In this document: positions 1 to 7,790 of the stretch, piece after piece | How the letters are laid out: every line of letters starts with the position of its first letter | Numbering within the stretch: position 1 is the first letter of the stretch | The notes under the pieces: model-generated | Seen by the model: only the letters and a program-made list of their open reading frames with translations | What the model was told of the DNA's origin: nothing | Databases searched by the model: none | Position numbers and translations under genes: made by a program | Source of the DNA: Methanoculleus sp. UBA374 | GTDB lineage: Archaea; Halobacteriota; Methanomicrobia; Methanomicrobiales; Methanoculleaceae | Assembly (NCBI GenBank): GCA_002508705.1 | Contig: DAYL01000008.1 | Span: forward strand, 1-46,278 | Direction: 5' to 3' | Length of the DNA stretch: 46,278 nucleotides

Positions 1-476
1 TCGTCTCCTCGCTCCTCCCCGTCCTCGGGACGATGGCTGCAGACGCTTTCGCAGGCGACCCCCCCGAACCGCCCAATGTGGATTACTCGCGGACCTTTGT
101 CACCGGGGGCGGATCTGTTACCGCCGTGAGGAGCGTCGCGGTAAACGATCCCCAGGCACCCCAGGAAGACACCGACCCTGAGTGGAAGGCATACGAAGAA
201 GAACTGCAAACCTACTATGAAAAACTGAGACTCATCAACGACGTCTCAAGCATCCTCTCGCCGCAGATGAACTACTACCGGGTCGCGATGGCGGTGACGA
301 ACCCCAGCCTCTCCACGATGATATACTCGGCCTATAGTCCGGAGATGCCGGAGGAGACGCCCGGGCTTGCCGACGCCCTCGGCCAGGTCTGGATGAACAT
401 CGCCGCGCTCATCGTCTTCCCGTCGGTCTTCTTCGCCGCGACCTATGTAAAGTTCATGAGAATGGATATCAGGTGA
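1..476 (+). CDS. ABC-2 type transporter permease, C-terminal part (5' end outside window)
   Basis: The reading frame is open from the window edge (first full codon at base 3) to TGA at 474-476, so only the last 158 or so residues are visible. There is a hydrophilic extracytoplasmic-looking stretch with an acidic, helical section (about residues 45-85 of the visible part), then a hydrophobic segment around NIAALIVFPSVFFAATYVKF close to the C-terminus. A last transmembrane helix followed by a short tail is typical of ABC-2 type permeases, which export substrates across the cytoplasmic membrane. The next gene starts 4 bases downstream and encodes a secreted NEW3-type protein, a pairing often found with such permeases. 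The ATPase subunit would lie upstream. The family call rests on topology and neighbour, not on a diagnostic motif. Confidence 0.55.
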   Translation, partial: VSSLLPVLGTMAADAFAGDPPEPPNVDYSRTFVTGGGSVTAVRSVAVNDPQAPQEDTDPEWKAYEEELQTYYEKLRLINDVSSILSPQMNYYRVAMAVTNPSLSTMIYSAYSPEMPEETPGLADALGQVWMNIAALIVFPSVFFAATYVKFMRMDIR

Positions 477-480
477 GATC

Positions 481-1917
481 ATGAAATCAGTCAGAAAGTC
501 AGGTATATGCATCCTCCTCACACTCCTCCTCCTGGCGGCCCCGGTCGTACCCGCGGCGGCGGCCCCACAGGAAGGGACACTGCCGACGGATATCCGGTGC
601 GATTTCCCCGGTGAACTGGTCGAAGCGGGCGACACCGCCATCTTCAACCTTGCAATCACGAACCAGGGAGATACCGGGACGTGCCTCCTCAACTACTGGA
701 CCTTCCGGGGCGCCGACGGCTGGAAGATCCGGTTTGAGGATGGGGAGCGCGAAGTCTACAGAATGCTGCTTCCGGCCGGTGAGACAAAGACCGTCAAGCT
801 GGTGGTGGAGACCTCCGGCCAGGCCGAGGTTGGGGAGTACCCCCTCCGGGTCGGCGCCGGGGAGGGGACGATCTGGCTCTACGTCAAGGTCACGAAGACT
901 CACAGCGGTGAGACCGGGACCATCGAGGCCACCGTGGTGGACAAGGAAGGAAACGTGGTGAAGGGCGCCGATATCGGCGTCTATGATAAGGATACCCAGG
1001 TCGAGGGGATGCTGACGACCGCCGAGGGCAAGGTCTCCATCGGCGCCCCGATGGGGACCTACACCGTCAAGGTCACGAAGCCCGGCTACCGGCCGTGGGA
1101 AAAGAAGAACGTCGAGGTCCGGATCGGCCAGAAGACCGACCTCGGGATCGTGCCGCTTGAAAAAGAGAACTTCTTTGCCGAGATCCGGGTGAAGTCTCCC
1201 TCGAAGATGGTGTCTATCGGCACGAACCCGCAGTACGAGATGATCCTGAAGAACACCGGCAGAAACGACGATACGTATGCTCTCTCCGTTCTGGGCCTCC
1301 CCGAGCAGTGGTACGGTCGGTTCAAGGAGAGTCAGGATGCTACCCAGGAGATCTCGGAGATCTACATCCCGTCCGGTGAGGAAAAGACCCTCTACCTCGA
1401 TCTCATCCCGCCCTACTCGGTCGACGTCGGGGAGTACAACGTCACGCTGGTGATAGATTCCGCCGCCCGGCAGTATGAAGAGAACCTGACGCTCCGGCTC
1501 CGGGGGTCTTACGACCTGCGGACCTACGCCAAGAGTTATCGCCACGAGATCAACCGCGGCGATACCCTCACGTTCGATATGACGGTCTCCAACATCGGAA
1601 CCGGAGGGACATTGACGAACCTCGGTGTCAACATGAGCGCACCGGAAGGGTGGCGGGTGACCGTCGACCCGGCGTCGGTCGCGAGCCTTGAGCCCGGCGA
1701 ACGGGCGACGGTGCAGGTGACGGTGGTCCCGCCGGCCGATATCGTCGCCGGAGAGTACAAGATTGTCTCCAAGGTGAAGGGCGATCAGGCCGAAGGGGAG
1801 GACGAGTACCGGATTGTCGTGAAAGAACAGTCCTACGTCGCGGTGTTCGGCCTCATCGTGATGATCGGGGTCGGTGCGGGGCTCTATTACATGTTCCGCA
1901 AGTACGGCCGGCGGTAA
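481..1917 (+). CDS. Secreted, membrane-anchored NEW3-domain protein (ABC-transporter-associated)
   Basis: 478 residues. An N-terminal signal peptide (about 1-28, KSVRKSG then a leucine-rich core and AAAA) is followed by Ig-like beta-rich domains. About residues 146-222 look like a carboxypeptidase-regulatory/PEGA-type repeat (GTIEATVVDKEGNVV to TVKVTKPGYRPW). Two NEW3-like domains follow (about 232-335 and 345-448), with motifs such as SVDVGEYNVTLV and ADIVAGEYKIV. A C-terminal helix (about 451-472) and a basic RKYGRR tail anchor it so that the domains face outside. It starts 4 bases after the permease stop, with the GGTGA at 472-476 as ribosome site, so the two are probably one operon. A role as extracytoplasmic partner of the transporter is inference; the substrate is unknown. 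Confidence 0.75.
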   Translation: MKSVRKSGICILLTLLLLAAPVVPAAAAPQEGTLPTDIRCDFPGELVEAGDTAIFNLAITNQGDTGTCLLNYWTFRGADGWKIRFEDGEREVYRMLLPAGETKTVKLVVETSGQAEVGEYPLRVGAGEGTIWLYVKVTKTHSGETGTIEATVVDKEGNVVKGADIGVYDKDTQVEGMLTTAEGKVSIGAPMGTYTVKVTKPGYRPWEKKNVEVRIGQKTDLGIVPLEKENFFAEIRVKSPSKMVSIGTNPQYEMILKNTGRNDDTYALSVLGLPEQWYGRFKESQDATQEISEIYIPSGEEKTLYLDLIPPYSVDVGEYNVTLVIDSAARQYEENLTLRLRGSYDLRTYAKSYRHEINRGDTLTFDMTVSNIGTGGTLTNLGVNMSAPEGWRVTVDPASVASLEPGERATVQVTVVPPADIVAGEYKIVSKVKGDQAEGEDEYRIVVKEQSYVAVFGLIVMIGVGAGLYYMFRKYGRR

Positions 1918-1943
1918 CGGCCGGGACCCCCCGACCTTCTTCC

Positions 1944-1949
1944 TTTTTT
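1944..1949 (+). terminator. T-tract after the NEW3 gene
   Basis: A run of six T lies 27 bases after the stop codon, inside the short gap to the convergently transcribed transferase gene. Archaeal RNA polymerase terminates at such U-tracts without needing a hairpin. This is position-based inference. Confidence 0.4.
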
Positions 1950-1964
1950 CGGACTACCGGTCCG

Positions 1965-2987
1965 TCACTCGATATACGAGAGGACTTTTCGTTTCATCGG
2001 ACCTTTGCTTGCGATGGTGCTGTAGGCCCACCGGGCAACCCTGCCGAAGAGGTCCTGCCGGCTCAACTCCAGAAAGATGGTGACCGCGGGGTTGAATTTC
2101 GCTTTGAAGAGGTTTAAGTTCTCGTTGTTCGCCCCGACGTTCTCCATCCGCCGGTATCCCGCCGCCTTCGCCTGCTGGAGGAGGAGCCACTGCAGAAACT
2201 CGTTGCCGGGCGTCGCGGTCAGCTTTGGGGCCCCCATCCACAGGGTGAAGTCCTTATACTCCTGGGTGGCCTGCACGCCCGTCACTGCACCGGAATCGTC
2301 GTAGAGGTAGTAGATCCCGAGGCCGTCGGGATACGCCCGGTAGAGGTCCTCAAAGTAGGCCCGGCTGATCATCGGGATGTTCATCTCCGGCTCGCTGAAC
2401 CGCTCCGCGATGGTTTTGTAGAAGATCGAGAGGTCGGTGCTTTTCTCGAGGCGGTAGCCGTCCTTCTCCACTTTTCGGATCTTGGTCCGAAGGTTCGAGG
2501 AGAAGCCGTTCCAGATCTCGGAGAGCGGCGGCTCGAGGTCGATGACGTACGAGAAGTGGATCCGGGTATCGTAGCCCCCCCGGAGGAATTGCCGGACGTC
2601 GATGAACCCCGGGACCTGGGTTATGGCAAGGTAGTTCGGGGTCAGCACCGCCAGTTCGTCCTCAAATTGTTGCGCGACTTCTTTGAGCATCGACTCCTTC
2701 TTGCTCTGCTTGGCGGTGTCGTAGCGGCGGCCCATGACGAACCCGAGATACGGTATCACCGACTGGAGGGGAGGTGGGGAGAGGAGGATGCTGATCCCGT
2801 GCATCTGCCTCTCGAAGAGCGGAAGGATGCAGATCAACTCGTTGCCCTTGAAGACCCCGTAGGGGAGGAACGTAAAGCCGGTATGCTTCCCGGTAATCTT
2901 CATAAACTCCCACTTATGGAAGAGACATCCAGTGGCGCTCTCGTCTACAAACGTATCCCAGACATTCCCGTCATCGATAACCTCCAT
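1965..2987 (-). CDS. FemAB/GNAT-like acyl- or aminoacyl-transferase
   Basis: 340 residues from ATG at 2987 (another ATG in frame at 2993). GGGAG lies 7 bases before the 2987 codon, which favours it. The open frame extends much further upstream, but only from here does the protein look natural. The sequence resembles the BioF2-like/Acetyltransf_6 branch of the double-GNAT superfamily that contains bacterial FemX/FemAB: a WEFMKITGKHTGF start, a central NLRTKIRKVEKDGY segment that in this family marks the second GNAT lobe, then YYLYDDSGAVTGV and NLNLFKAKFNP near the end. FemX-type enzymes move aminoacyl groups from tRNA to cell-wall precursors. A methanogen of this group has no murein, so the acceptor here is unknown, perhaps a surface glycan or lipid. 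A TATA-like box (3047-3056) would give a short leader. Confidence 0.6.
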   Translation of the reverse strand: MEVIDDGNVWDTFVDESATGCLFHKWEFMKITGKHTGFTFLPYGVFKGNELICILPLFERQMHGISILLSPPPLQSVIPYLGFVMGRRYDTAKQSKKESMLKEVAQQFEDELAVLTPNYLAITQVPGFIDVRQFLRGGYDTRIHFSYVIDLEPPLSEIWNGFSSNLRTKIRKVEKDGYRLEKSTDLSIFYKTIAERFSEPEMNIPMISRAYFEDLYRAYPDGLGIYYLYDDSGAVTGVQATQEYKDFTLWMGAPKLTATPGNEFLQWLLLQQAKAAGYRRMENVGANNENLNLFKAKFNPAVTIFLELSRQDLFGRVARWAYSTIASKGPMKRKVLSYIE

Positions 2988-2993
2988 CGTCAT

Positions 2994-3345
2994 GCTCCCG
3001 CTCCATGCCCCGGTGTATGTGCCGGCGCTGATGGAGTATCCCTGACCATTAATATACGTTTCTCCGGCGGGGACCGGTTTCTCTCGTTGCCGTGAGCCCG
3101 GGCGGCCGGGCGGTCCCCCCTCCCCCCGGCACCTCCATGGAATCACAATCTTCAAATTACCCGGGACACCACATAAATTGCGTATCTGTCCGGTAGAGAG
3201 AGGGCCCGTCCACGTACGGAGGGCCGAGCGGCGATGCTCACGGATGTGAACCCGTGCCCCTATCGGCGGCAAAACGCGCTCTCCGGCATAGTAAAGGCTG
3301 CAGTGCGTGTGAAAAACGACCGGCGTTGAGGAGTTGAGAAGAGGA
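2994..3345. promoter_or_regulatory. Divergent promoter region and moaD leader
   Basis: About 350 bases between divergent genes. On the reverse strand TATATTAAT (3047-3056) suits the FemAB-like gene. On the forward strand CATAAATT (3172-3179) suits the moaD operon and would leave a leader of roughly 140 bases. That leader holds dyads: GGCCC/GGGCC (3203-3207 with 3221-3225), GCCGA/TCGGC (3223-3227 with 3263-3267) and CACGG/CCGTG (3239-3243 with 3252-3256). No known riboswitch consensus was recognised and no further gene is supported. Confidence 0.4.
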
Positions 3346-3624
3346 ATGCAGGTTCGGGTCAGGGTTTTTGCCCGGTTGCGGGAGGCCATCGGGGGGGACC
3401 TCACGCTGGAGGTCCCCGGGGGAGCGACGATGAGCCGGCTGCTTGAGGCGGTCGGGGCAACTTCGGAGCAAGCAAAGAATGCGCTCTTTGACGAGAACGG
3501 GGAACTCCGGGGATACGTGATACTGATGCACAACGGCCGGCGCGTGCGGCGTGCGGAGGCCGCGTCGCTCACCCTTGCCGACGGGGACGAGGTCGCCCTC
3601 TTCCCGCCGGTGGCGGGCGGATAA
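3346..3624 (+). CDS. moaD: MoaD/ThiS-family sulfur-carrier protein (molybdopterin synthase small subunit)
   Basis: 92 residues with a ubiquitin-like beta-grasp fold. It begins QVRVRVFARLREAIGG and ends FPPVAGG; the Gly-Gly C-terminus is the site that is adenylated and then thiocarboxylated. Together with MoaE it forms molybdopterin synthase, which puts two sulfurs into precursor Z in the cytoplasm; the cofactor is needed in methanogens for formylmethanofuran and formate dehydrogenases. ATG at 3346 gives the usual N-terminus; a TTG at 3334 would add four residues. moaE follows after 15 bases and ycaO-tfuA after that. The carrier could therefore also supply sulfur to the thioamidation pair, but that is inference. 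No E1-like MoeB is in the window. Confidence 0.85.
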   Translation: MQVRVRVFARLREAIGGDLTLEVPGGATMSRLLEAVGATSEQAKNALFDENGELRGYVILMHNGRRVRRAEAASLTLADGDEVALFPPVAGG

Positions 3625-3639
3625 CGGGGGTTGTCAAGC

Positions 3640-4056
3640 ATGATCAGCGTAACCAGAGAGGATTTCGACGTAAACGCCGTGATCGGCCGGGTGAAGCGGC
3701 CCGATATGGGCGCCCTGGTCACCTTTCTCGGCGTCGTCCGGGACGACGACGGGACCGAGGAGATGGAACTTGAGGCCTATGAGGACGTTGCGGCGAAGGA
3801 ACTCACGGCAATCCGGGACGAGGCGTTTGAGAAGTTCCCGGTCGAGGCCGTTGAGGTCATCCACCGGGTAGGAAGGCTCCGGGTCGGGGAGAACATCCTT
3901 CTCATCGTCGTCGGCGCCGGTCATCGGAAGGAGGCGTTTCGCGCCTGCGAGTATGTCATCGAGCGGATCAAGCAGAGCGTGCCGATCTGGAAGAAAGAGA
4001 TCGGGAAAGACGGGGAGCGCTGGGTTCCGGGCGAATCGTCCGGGGGCGACGCATGA
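3640..4056 (+). CDS. moaE: Molybdopterin synthase catalytic subunit
   Basis: 138 residues from ATG at 3640, with GGGGG at 3626-3630 as ribosome site; a TTG at 3631 is less likely. The MoaE signatures are clear: MGALVTFLGVVRDDD near the start, LEAYEDVAAKEL, HRVGRLRVGE, and the active-site region GHRKEAFRACEYVIERIK followed by SVPIWKKE, whose lysines take part in catalysis. The enzyme binds the MoaD C-terminal tail and converts precursor Z to molybdopterin. The stop overlaps the ycaO start (ATGA at 4053-4056), so translation is probably coupled to ycaO. Length is typical for the family. Confidence 0.93.
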   Translation: MISVTREDFDVNAVIGRVKRPDMGALVTFLGVVRDDDGTEEMELEAYEDVAAKELTAIRDEAFEKFPVEAVEVIHRVGRLRVGENILLIVVGAGHRKEAFRACEYVIERIKQSVPIWKKEIGKDGERWVPGESSGGDA

Positions 4057-5267
4057 TCCGGCTGCAGTCGTGCCGGAAGGCCTACGCAAAAGAGACCCAG
4101 CGCACGGTCCCACCCGAGGAGACGCTCCGCCGGGCGCGGGCGCGCCTCCCGGCGGCGGGGATCACCCGGGTCGCCGACATCACGAACCTCGACCGGATCG
4201 GGATCCCGGTCTTCTCAAGCATCCGGCCGACCGCCGAGGCGGGCGCGATATCGGTCTACAACGGCAAAGGCGCCACCCCGATCGAGGCTGAAGTCTCGGC
4301 GGTGATGGAGGGGCTCGAGCGCTATTCGGGCGAGATTGGCGACCGGGAGACCGTCGTCGGGAGGTACAGCGAGGTCTCGGCCCGGCAGACGGCGCTCGAC
4401 CCGGCGGACCTGATCCTCCCCGAACGGGTCCCGGCCGATATGGCGGTTCCCTGGGTGGAGGGCTACGATATCGTGCAGGATGAAGAGGTGCTCGTCCCGG
4501 CTCATGCGGTCTTTCATCCCCTGCCGGCGACCTACGGCCGCCTCTTTCGGACCAACACCAACGGGCTCGCGTCGGGCAACACCCCCGAAGAGGCGACCTT
4601 CCACGCCCTGATGGAGGTCGTCGAGCGCGATTCCTGGTCGCTTGTGGAGGCGACCCGGAACACCGGCCCCCGGATCGGTGGGATCGCCGATGGGCTCGCC
4701 GCCGACCTGCTCGCGAAGTTCGCGGCCGCCGGCGTCGAGGTCACCCTCAAGGACATCAGGAGCGACATCGGCGTCCCCACTGTGGCCGCGGTTGCCGACG
4801 ACGTGGTCCTCAAGGACCCGACGCTCCTCACGATCGGCATGGGGTCGCACACGAGCGCCGGGATAGCGGTCCTCCGGGCGCTCACGGAGGTCGCCCAGAG
4901 CCGGCTGACCCAGATCCACGGCGCACGGGAGGATACCGATACGGCGGACGTCAGGAAGCGGATCGGCTATGAGCGGACGAAACGGCTGAACCGGCACTGG
5001 TTCGCGGAGAACGGGACGGTCGAATTTTCGGCCCTGCCGTCGTTTGACAGCGACGACTTCCTCACCGACATCCGCCGCGTCACCGACCGGCTCGGTGCGG
5101 CCGGTCTCTCCCGGGTGATCGTGGTCGACCTCACCCGGCCGGAGATCGGCATCCCGGTCGTCCGGGTGATCGTGCCGGGGCTGGAGATGTACGCAATGGA
5201 CCAGGACCGGATGGGGAGGAGGTGCCATGACGCGCGGAGTCGTCGTCTTCCTCGGTCCCAGCTGTGA
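4053..5267 (+). CDS. ycaO: YcaO-type cyclodehydratase, McrA-glycine thioamidation protein
   Basis: 404 residues. YcaO enzymes activate a peptide-bond oxygen with ATP; the methanogen members act with TfuA to replace that oxygen with sulfur, making the thioglycine of the methyl-coenzyme M reductase alpha subunit. Seen here: NLDRIGIPVFSSIRPTA near residue 50, then GKGATPIEAEVSAVMEGLERYSGE, and VVERDSWSL near residue 190, the acidic residues typical of the ATP/Mg-binding site. The usual end, VIVPGLEMYAMDQDRMGRR, is followed by about 15 residues that run into tfuA, which begins inside this gene 41 bases before its stop. The tail may be dispensable. It overlaps moaE by 4 bases. Assignment to the McrA subgroup rests on similarity and on TfuA next door. 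Confidence 0.9.
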   Translation: MIRLQSCRKAYAKETQRTVPPEETLRRARARLPAAGITRVADITNLDRIGIPVFSSIRPTAEAGAISVYNGKGATPIEAEVSAVMEGLERYSGEIGDRETVVGRYSEVSARQTALDPADLILPERVPADMAVPWVEGYDIVQDEEVLVPAHAVFHPLPATYGRLFRTNTNGLASGNTPEEATFHALMEVVERDSWSLVEATRNTGPRIGGIADGLAADLLAKFAAAGVEVTLKDIRSDIGVPTVAAVADDVVLKDPTLLTIGMGSHTSAGIAVLRALTEVAQSRLTQIHGAREDTDTADVRKRIGYERTKRLNRHWFAENGTVEFSALPSFDSDDFLTDIRRVTDRLGAAGLSRVIVVDLTRPEIGIPVVRVIVPGLEMYAMDQDRMGRRCHDARSRRLPRSQL

Positions 5268-5883
5268 CCGCGCGACCGCCCGAGCGGTCCTGGACGCCGA
5301 TTACCGCCCGCCGGCAAAGCGTGGCGATATAACCCGGGCCGTGGACGACGGGGCCCGGATCGTCGGGCTCATCGACGGCGTCTTCTTCCAGGACTGCGCC
5401 GTCGCCCACCGGGAGGTTCTCGCCGCGCTCCGGGCCGGGGTGCGGGTCGTCGGCGCCTCCAGTATGGGAGCGCTCCGGGCCGCGGAACTCGACAGCCTCG
5501 GGATGGAGGGCGTTGGGGAGATCTACCGGGCCTACCGGGAAGGGAGGTTCGTCGCCGACGACGAAGTGGCGCTCCTCTTCGACCCGGAGACATTCGTGCC
5601 GCTCTCCGAGCCGCTCGTGAACATCCGGGCGACCCTGCAGCAGGCATTCTCGTGCGGGGTGATCGACGCCGATACGGCCGGTGCGCTCCTTGCCGCGGCC
5701 CGGGGGCTCTACTTCCCGGAGCGGACCTACGATGCGGTCGTCGAGGCGGCGGAAGGGAAGGCGGACCCGGAAGAACTCGCCCGTTTTTTGGCGTTTGCCG
5801 GTGAGCATGCCGTCGACCGGAAGCGCGAGGACGCACTGATGGCTCTTGAATACATCAGAGACCTCGCCAAAAAGATGCCGTAG
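5227..5883 (+). CDS. tfuA: TfuA-related McrA-glycine thioamidation protein
   Basis: 218 residues. TfuA is the partner of YcaO in making the McrA thioglycine and is thought to help deliver sulfide to the YcaO active site. The N-terminus VVVFLGPSCDRATARAVL and the central block GVRVVGASSMGALRAAEL followed by GMEGVGEIYRAYREG are the family signature. The start is fixed by a strong Shine-Dalgarno, GGGGAGGAGGTG at 5213-5224, two bases before ATG and lying wholly inside the end of ycaO. Having its own site suggests that TfuA is made independently of full translation of ycaO. It is the last gene of the moaD operon; 120 bases without a gene follow. Confidence 0.9.
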   Translation: MTRGVVVFLGPSCDRATARAVLDADYRPPAKRGDITRAVDDGARIVGLIDGVFFQDCAVAHREVLAALRAGVRVVGASSMGALRAAELDSLGMEGVGEIYRAYREGRFVADDEVALLFDPETFVPLSEPLVNIRATLQQAFSCGVIDADTAGALLAAARGLYFPERTYDAVVEAAEGKADPEELARFLAFAGEHAVDRKREDALMALEYIRDLAKKMP

Positions 5884-5959
5884 CGAAGCGTCGGTTCCCT
5901 CTATGGTTGAGCGGCTCTTTGCTCTCTCCCTTTCTCCGGATTGCCGGCAATTACGTGAT

Positions 5960-6003
5960 CCTCTATCGTAACGTTCATATGTGTAAAAAATAACAAACAT
6001 CTG
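5960..6003 (+). promoter_or_regulatory. Promoter of the ArsR-type regulator, probably leaderless
   Basis: An A+T-rich stretch includes CATATGTG (5976-5983) and GTAAAAAATAA (5983-5993). A box centred near 5979 would place the transcript start at or next to the TTG at 6004. No Shine-Dalgarno is visible, which agrees with a leaderless message. Confidence 0.4.
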
Positions 6004-6309
6004 TTGACATTATCTTTCAGTACCCTTCCCGAACTTGCGCGCCTCTTTTCTCTGCTCGGGAACGAGCAGCGGCTCGCCATACTCCGGGCAATCGCGACCG
6101 AGGAGAAGTACGCCCGCGAGATCGCCGAAGAACTCGGACTATCGCGGCCGCTGGTCGCGATATACCTGCGGCAGCTCGAAAAGTTCGGGCTCGCGGAGGG
6201 GATCAGCAGGTCGTCGGACGAACCGCCGTACCTCCGGAGGTGCTACCGGGCGGTGCCGTTCGAGCTTGAGCTGGACCTGAACGTGATTCTGTCATTGAAG
6301 AGGTCGTAA
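6004..6309 (+). CDS. ArsR-family winged-helix transcription regulator
   Basis: 101 residues. An ArsR/HTH-type DNA-binding domain fills the protein: LFSLLGNEQRLAILRAI (helix 1-2), YAREIAEELGLSRPLVAIYLRQLEKFGL (helix-turn-helix and recognition helix), then a short wing with YLRRCYRAVPFELEL. No metal-binding cysteine pair is seen, so it is unlikely to be a classic metal sensor. The frame offers no ATG or GTG; TTG at 6004 is the only plausible start, apparently without a ribosome site. The stop is one base before the next start, so it is almost certainly co-transcribed with the small membrane protein, which may be its target or signal input. That link is inferred from position. Confidence 0.75.
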   Translation: MTLSFSTLPELARLFSLLGNEQRLAILRAIATEEKYAREIAEELGLSRPLVAIYLRQLEKFGLAEGISRSSDEPPYLRRCYRAVPFELELDLNVILSLKRS

Positions 6310-6310
6310 G

Positions 6311-6643
6311 ATGCAACAGGAACGATGGAAACTCTTTCTGAAGGCGCTGTGGGGCGCCGTCATCGCACTGCTCGTGATCAGCCTTCTCGCCGGCGCAATT
6401 GGCGGTTCAGAGTTCTGGAATACCATGCTCGCCGGGTCCTTCTTTGTTATCATACAGCTTGCTGTCCTGACGCTGCTCTTCATCATTATTGTGCGGCTCA
6501 AGGAGTGGATCGAGGGGCAGGTGGCGAGTATGGCGGGCCGGAAGGGTGCCGATGCCGAACTGCAGGCTCTGCGGCAGTCGCTGGACCGGATCGAGGCAAA
6601 GGTGGACCGGATCGAGAAGGTCTTGAACGAGATTCCGGAGTAA
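6311..6643 (+). CDS. Small two-helix membrane protein with C-terminal coiled coil
   Basis: 110 residues of unknown function. Two hydrophobic helices are evident: about 9-31 (LKALWGAVIALLVISLLAG) and about 38-63 (MLAGSFFVIIQLAVLTLLFIII). A charged cytoplasmic tail has heptad spacing (AELQALRQSLDRIEAKVDRI), a likely coiled coil for self-association. It starts one base after the stop of the ArsR-like regulator. The pairing suggests membrane stress or transport control, but nothing in the sequence names a function. Confidence 0.7.
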   Translation: MQQERWKLFLKALWGAVIALLVISLLAGAIGGSEFWNTMLAGSFFVIIQLAVLTLLFIIIVRLKEWIEGQVASMAGRKGADAELQALRQSLDRIEAKVDRIEKVLNEIPE

Positions 6644-6798
6644 TTCGTCCCGGAGGGGTCGGTCGGTCGGTAAAAAAATGTGTGGTATTCTGAGGGACGT
6701 GCAGTAACACGCCAGAGAGAGGCTCGGGTCCAGGCATGGTCCTGCCACGGGTGATGCCTGGCCACATATCAGTATGAGTTTGATCTATAATAATTTTA

Positions 6799-7680
6799 TC
6801 AATTATGATATATTTTTTCATTCGTAATATCGTGGGCTGCGGTACCGGCCGTGCCCCGTCCGTCTAACGAGAGGTGTTCACCCAGCCACGCGATACGGTC
6901 GCGGCGGGCTTCATCGTTCAGGCTGTGGCCCGCGTCGTACCACTTGAGCGACTTCGGGCTCCCCGCCCGCTCGAAGAACTCACGGGACTGCTCCTCGGTG
7001 ACGAACTCATCCCGGAGGCCGGACTCAAAGAGGAGAGCGGTGGGGGCGGCCCGGCCGACCCAGGCGGCCGGATCGATCTCCGCGAGCGTCCGGCGATACC
7101 GCGCGAGGTTCTCGCCCCGGAGGGCGGGCATGTTCAGGACGGCGACATCGGCAAACCTCCCGGTGCCCGCCATCAGGACGGCGGCCGCGAGCCGCTCCTC
7201 GACGCCGGCGAGCACCGCACCTATGAGCGCACCCATGCTATGGCCCACAAACCCGATCCGGTCCGGGTCGATATCCGGCCGCGCTGCGAGGAGATCGATC
7301 CCCCGGCGGAGGCCGATCACCGTCTGCAGGTGCTCCCGCACGGCGCCTTCCGGGTCCGCAAGAGCCCGGCCCCAGGCCGCGGCCCCGTCGCCGGCCCAGG
7401 GAGCGTCGACCAGCAGGGAGACCGCCCCCATCCTGGCAAGGGTCATGGCTTCGCCGAGAAACGTGGTCCGGCTCCCCGGCGCCGGGTGGAGGAAGATGAC
7501 GGCGGCGGATTGAGACGGACCGGGGACCGGCTTCACCAGGTAGGCGCGGACCCATCGCTCCGGGGCGGCCCGGTACTCCAGGTCGCGGATCGCCGCGTCG
7601 GTACCGGTCATCCTGACATCAACCGGTTTCCCTGCGTCGTAGTCGAAGAGAGACCGCAGATCTTCGGTGGAGTTATCCAT
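6799..7680 (-). CDS. Alpha/beta hydrolase (dienelactone hydrolase/acyl-peptidase-like)
   Basis: 293 residues, cytoplasmic, no signal peptide. The nucleophile elbow GHSMG puts the catalytic serine at residue 148; D224 (GLRDEF) and H252 (AGHSLND) complete a plausible triad, and the oxyanion-side motif FLHPAPGSRTT lies at 63-73. The family hydrolyses esters, lactones or peptides; the substrate cannot be told. Start ATG at 7680 is supported by AAGGTG 5 bases upstream. It is divergent from the RuBisCO gene with 110 bases between. The end is A+T rich, with a short T/A-rich gap after the stop at 6799. Confidence 0.8.
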   Translation of the reverse strand: MDNSTEDLRSLFDYDAGKPVDVRMTGTDAAIRDLEYRAAPERWVRAYLVKPVPGPSQSAAVIFLHPAPGSRTTFLGEAMTLARMGAVSLLVDAPWAGDGAAAWGRALADPEGAVREHLQTVIGLRRGIDLLAARPDIDPDRIGFVGHSMGALIGAVLAGVEERLAAAVLMAGTGRFADVAVLNMPALRGENLARYRRTLAEIDPAAWVGRAAPTALLFESGLRDEFVTEEQSREFFERAGSPKSLKWYDAGHSLNDEARRDRIAWLGEHLSLDGRGTAGTAAHDITNEKIYHN

Positions 7681-7790
7681 GCTGCACCTTCCGATCTCTT
7701 CCTCGCGCAGAGACAGATAAACCCGGCGGCTGCTCTACCCCGAATGGAAGGTTTTTCTACCCGGGCACCCATCCTTTCAGAGGTGAGACT

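Noticed and set aside
2993..3722. Long N-terminal extension of the FemAB-like frame up to 3722
   Set aside because: The extension runs through the moaD gene and promoter on the other strand and has no conserved-looking sequence; ATG at 2987 with a ribosome site is a better start.
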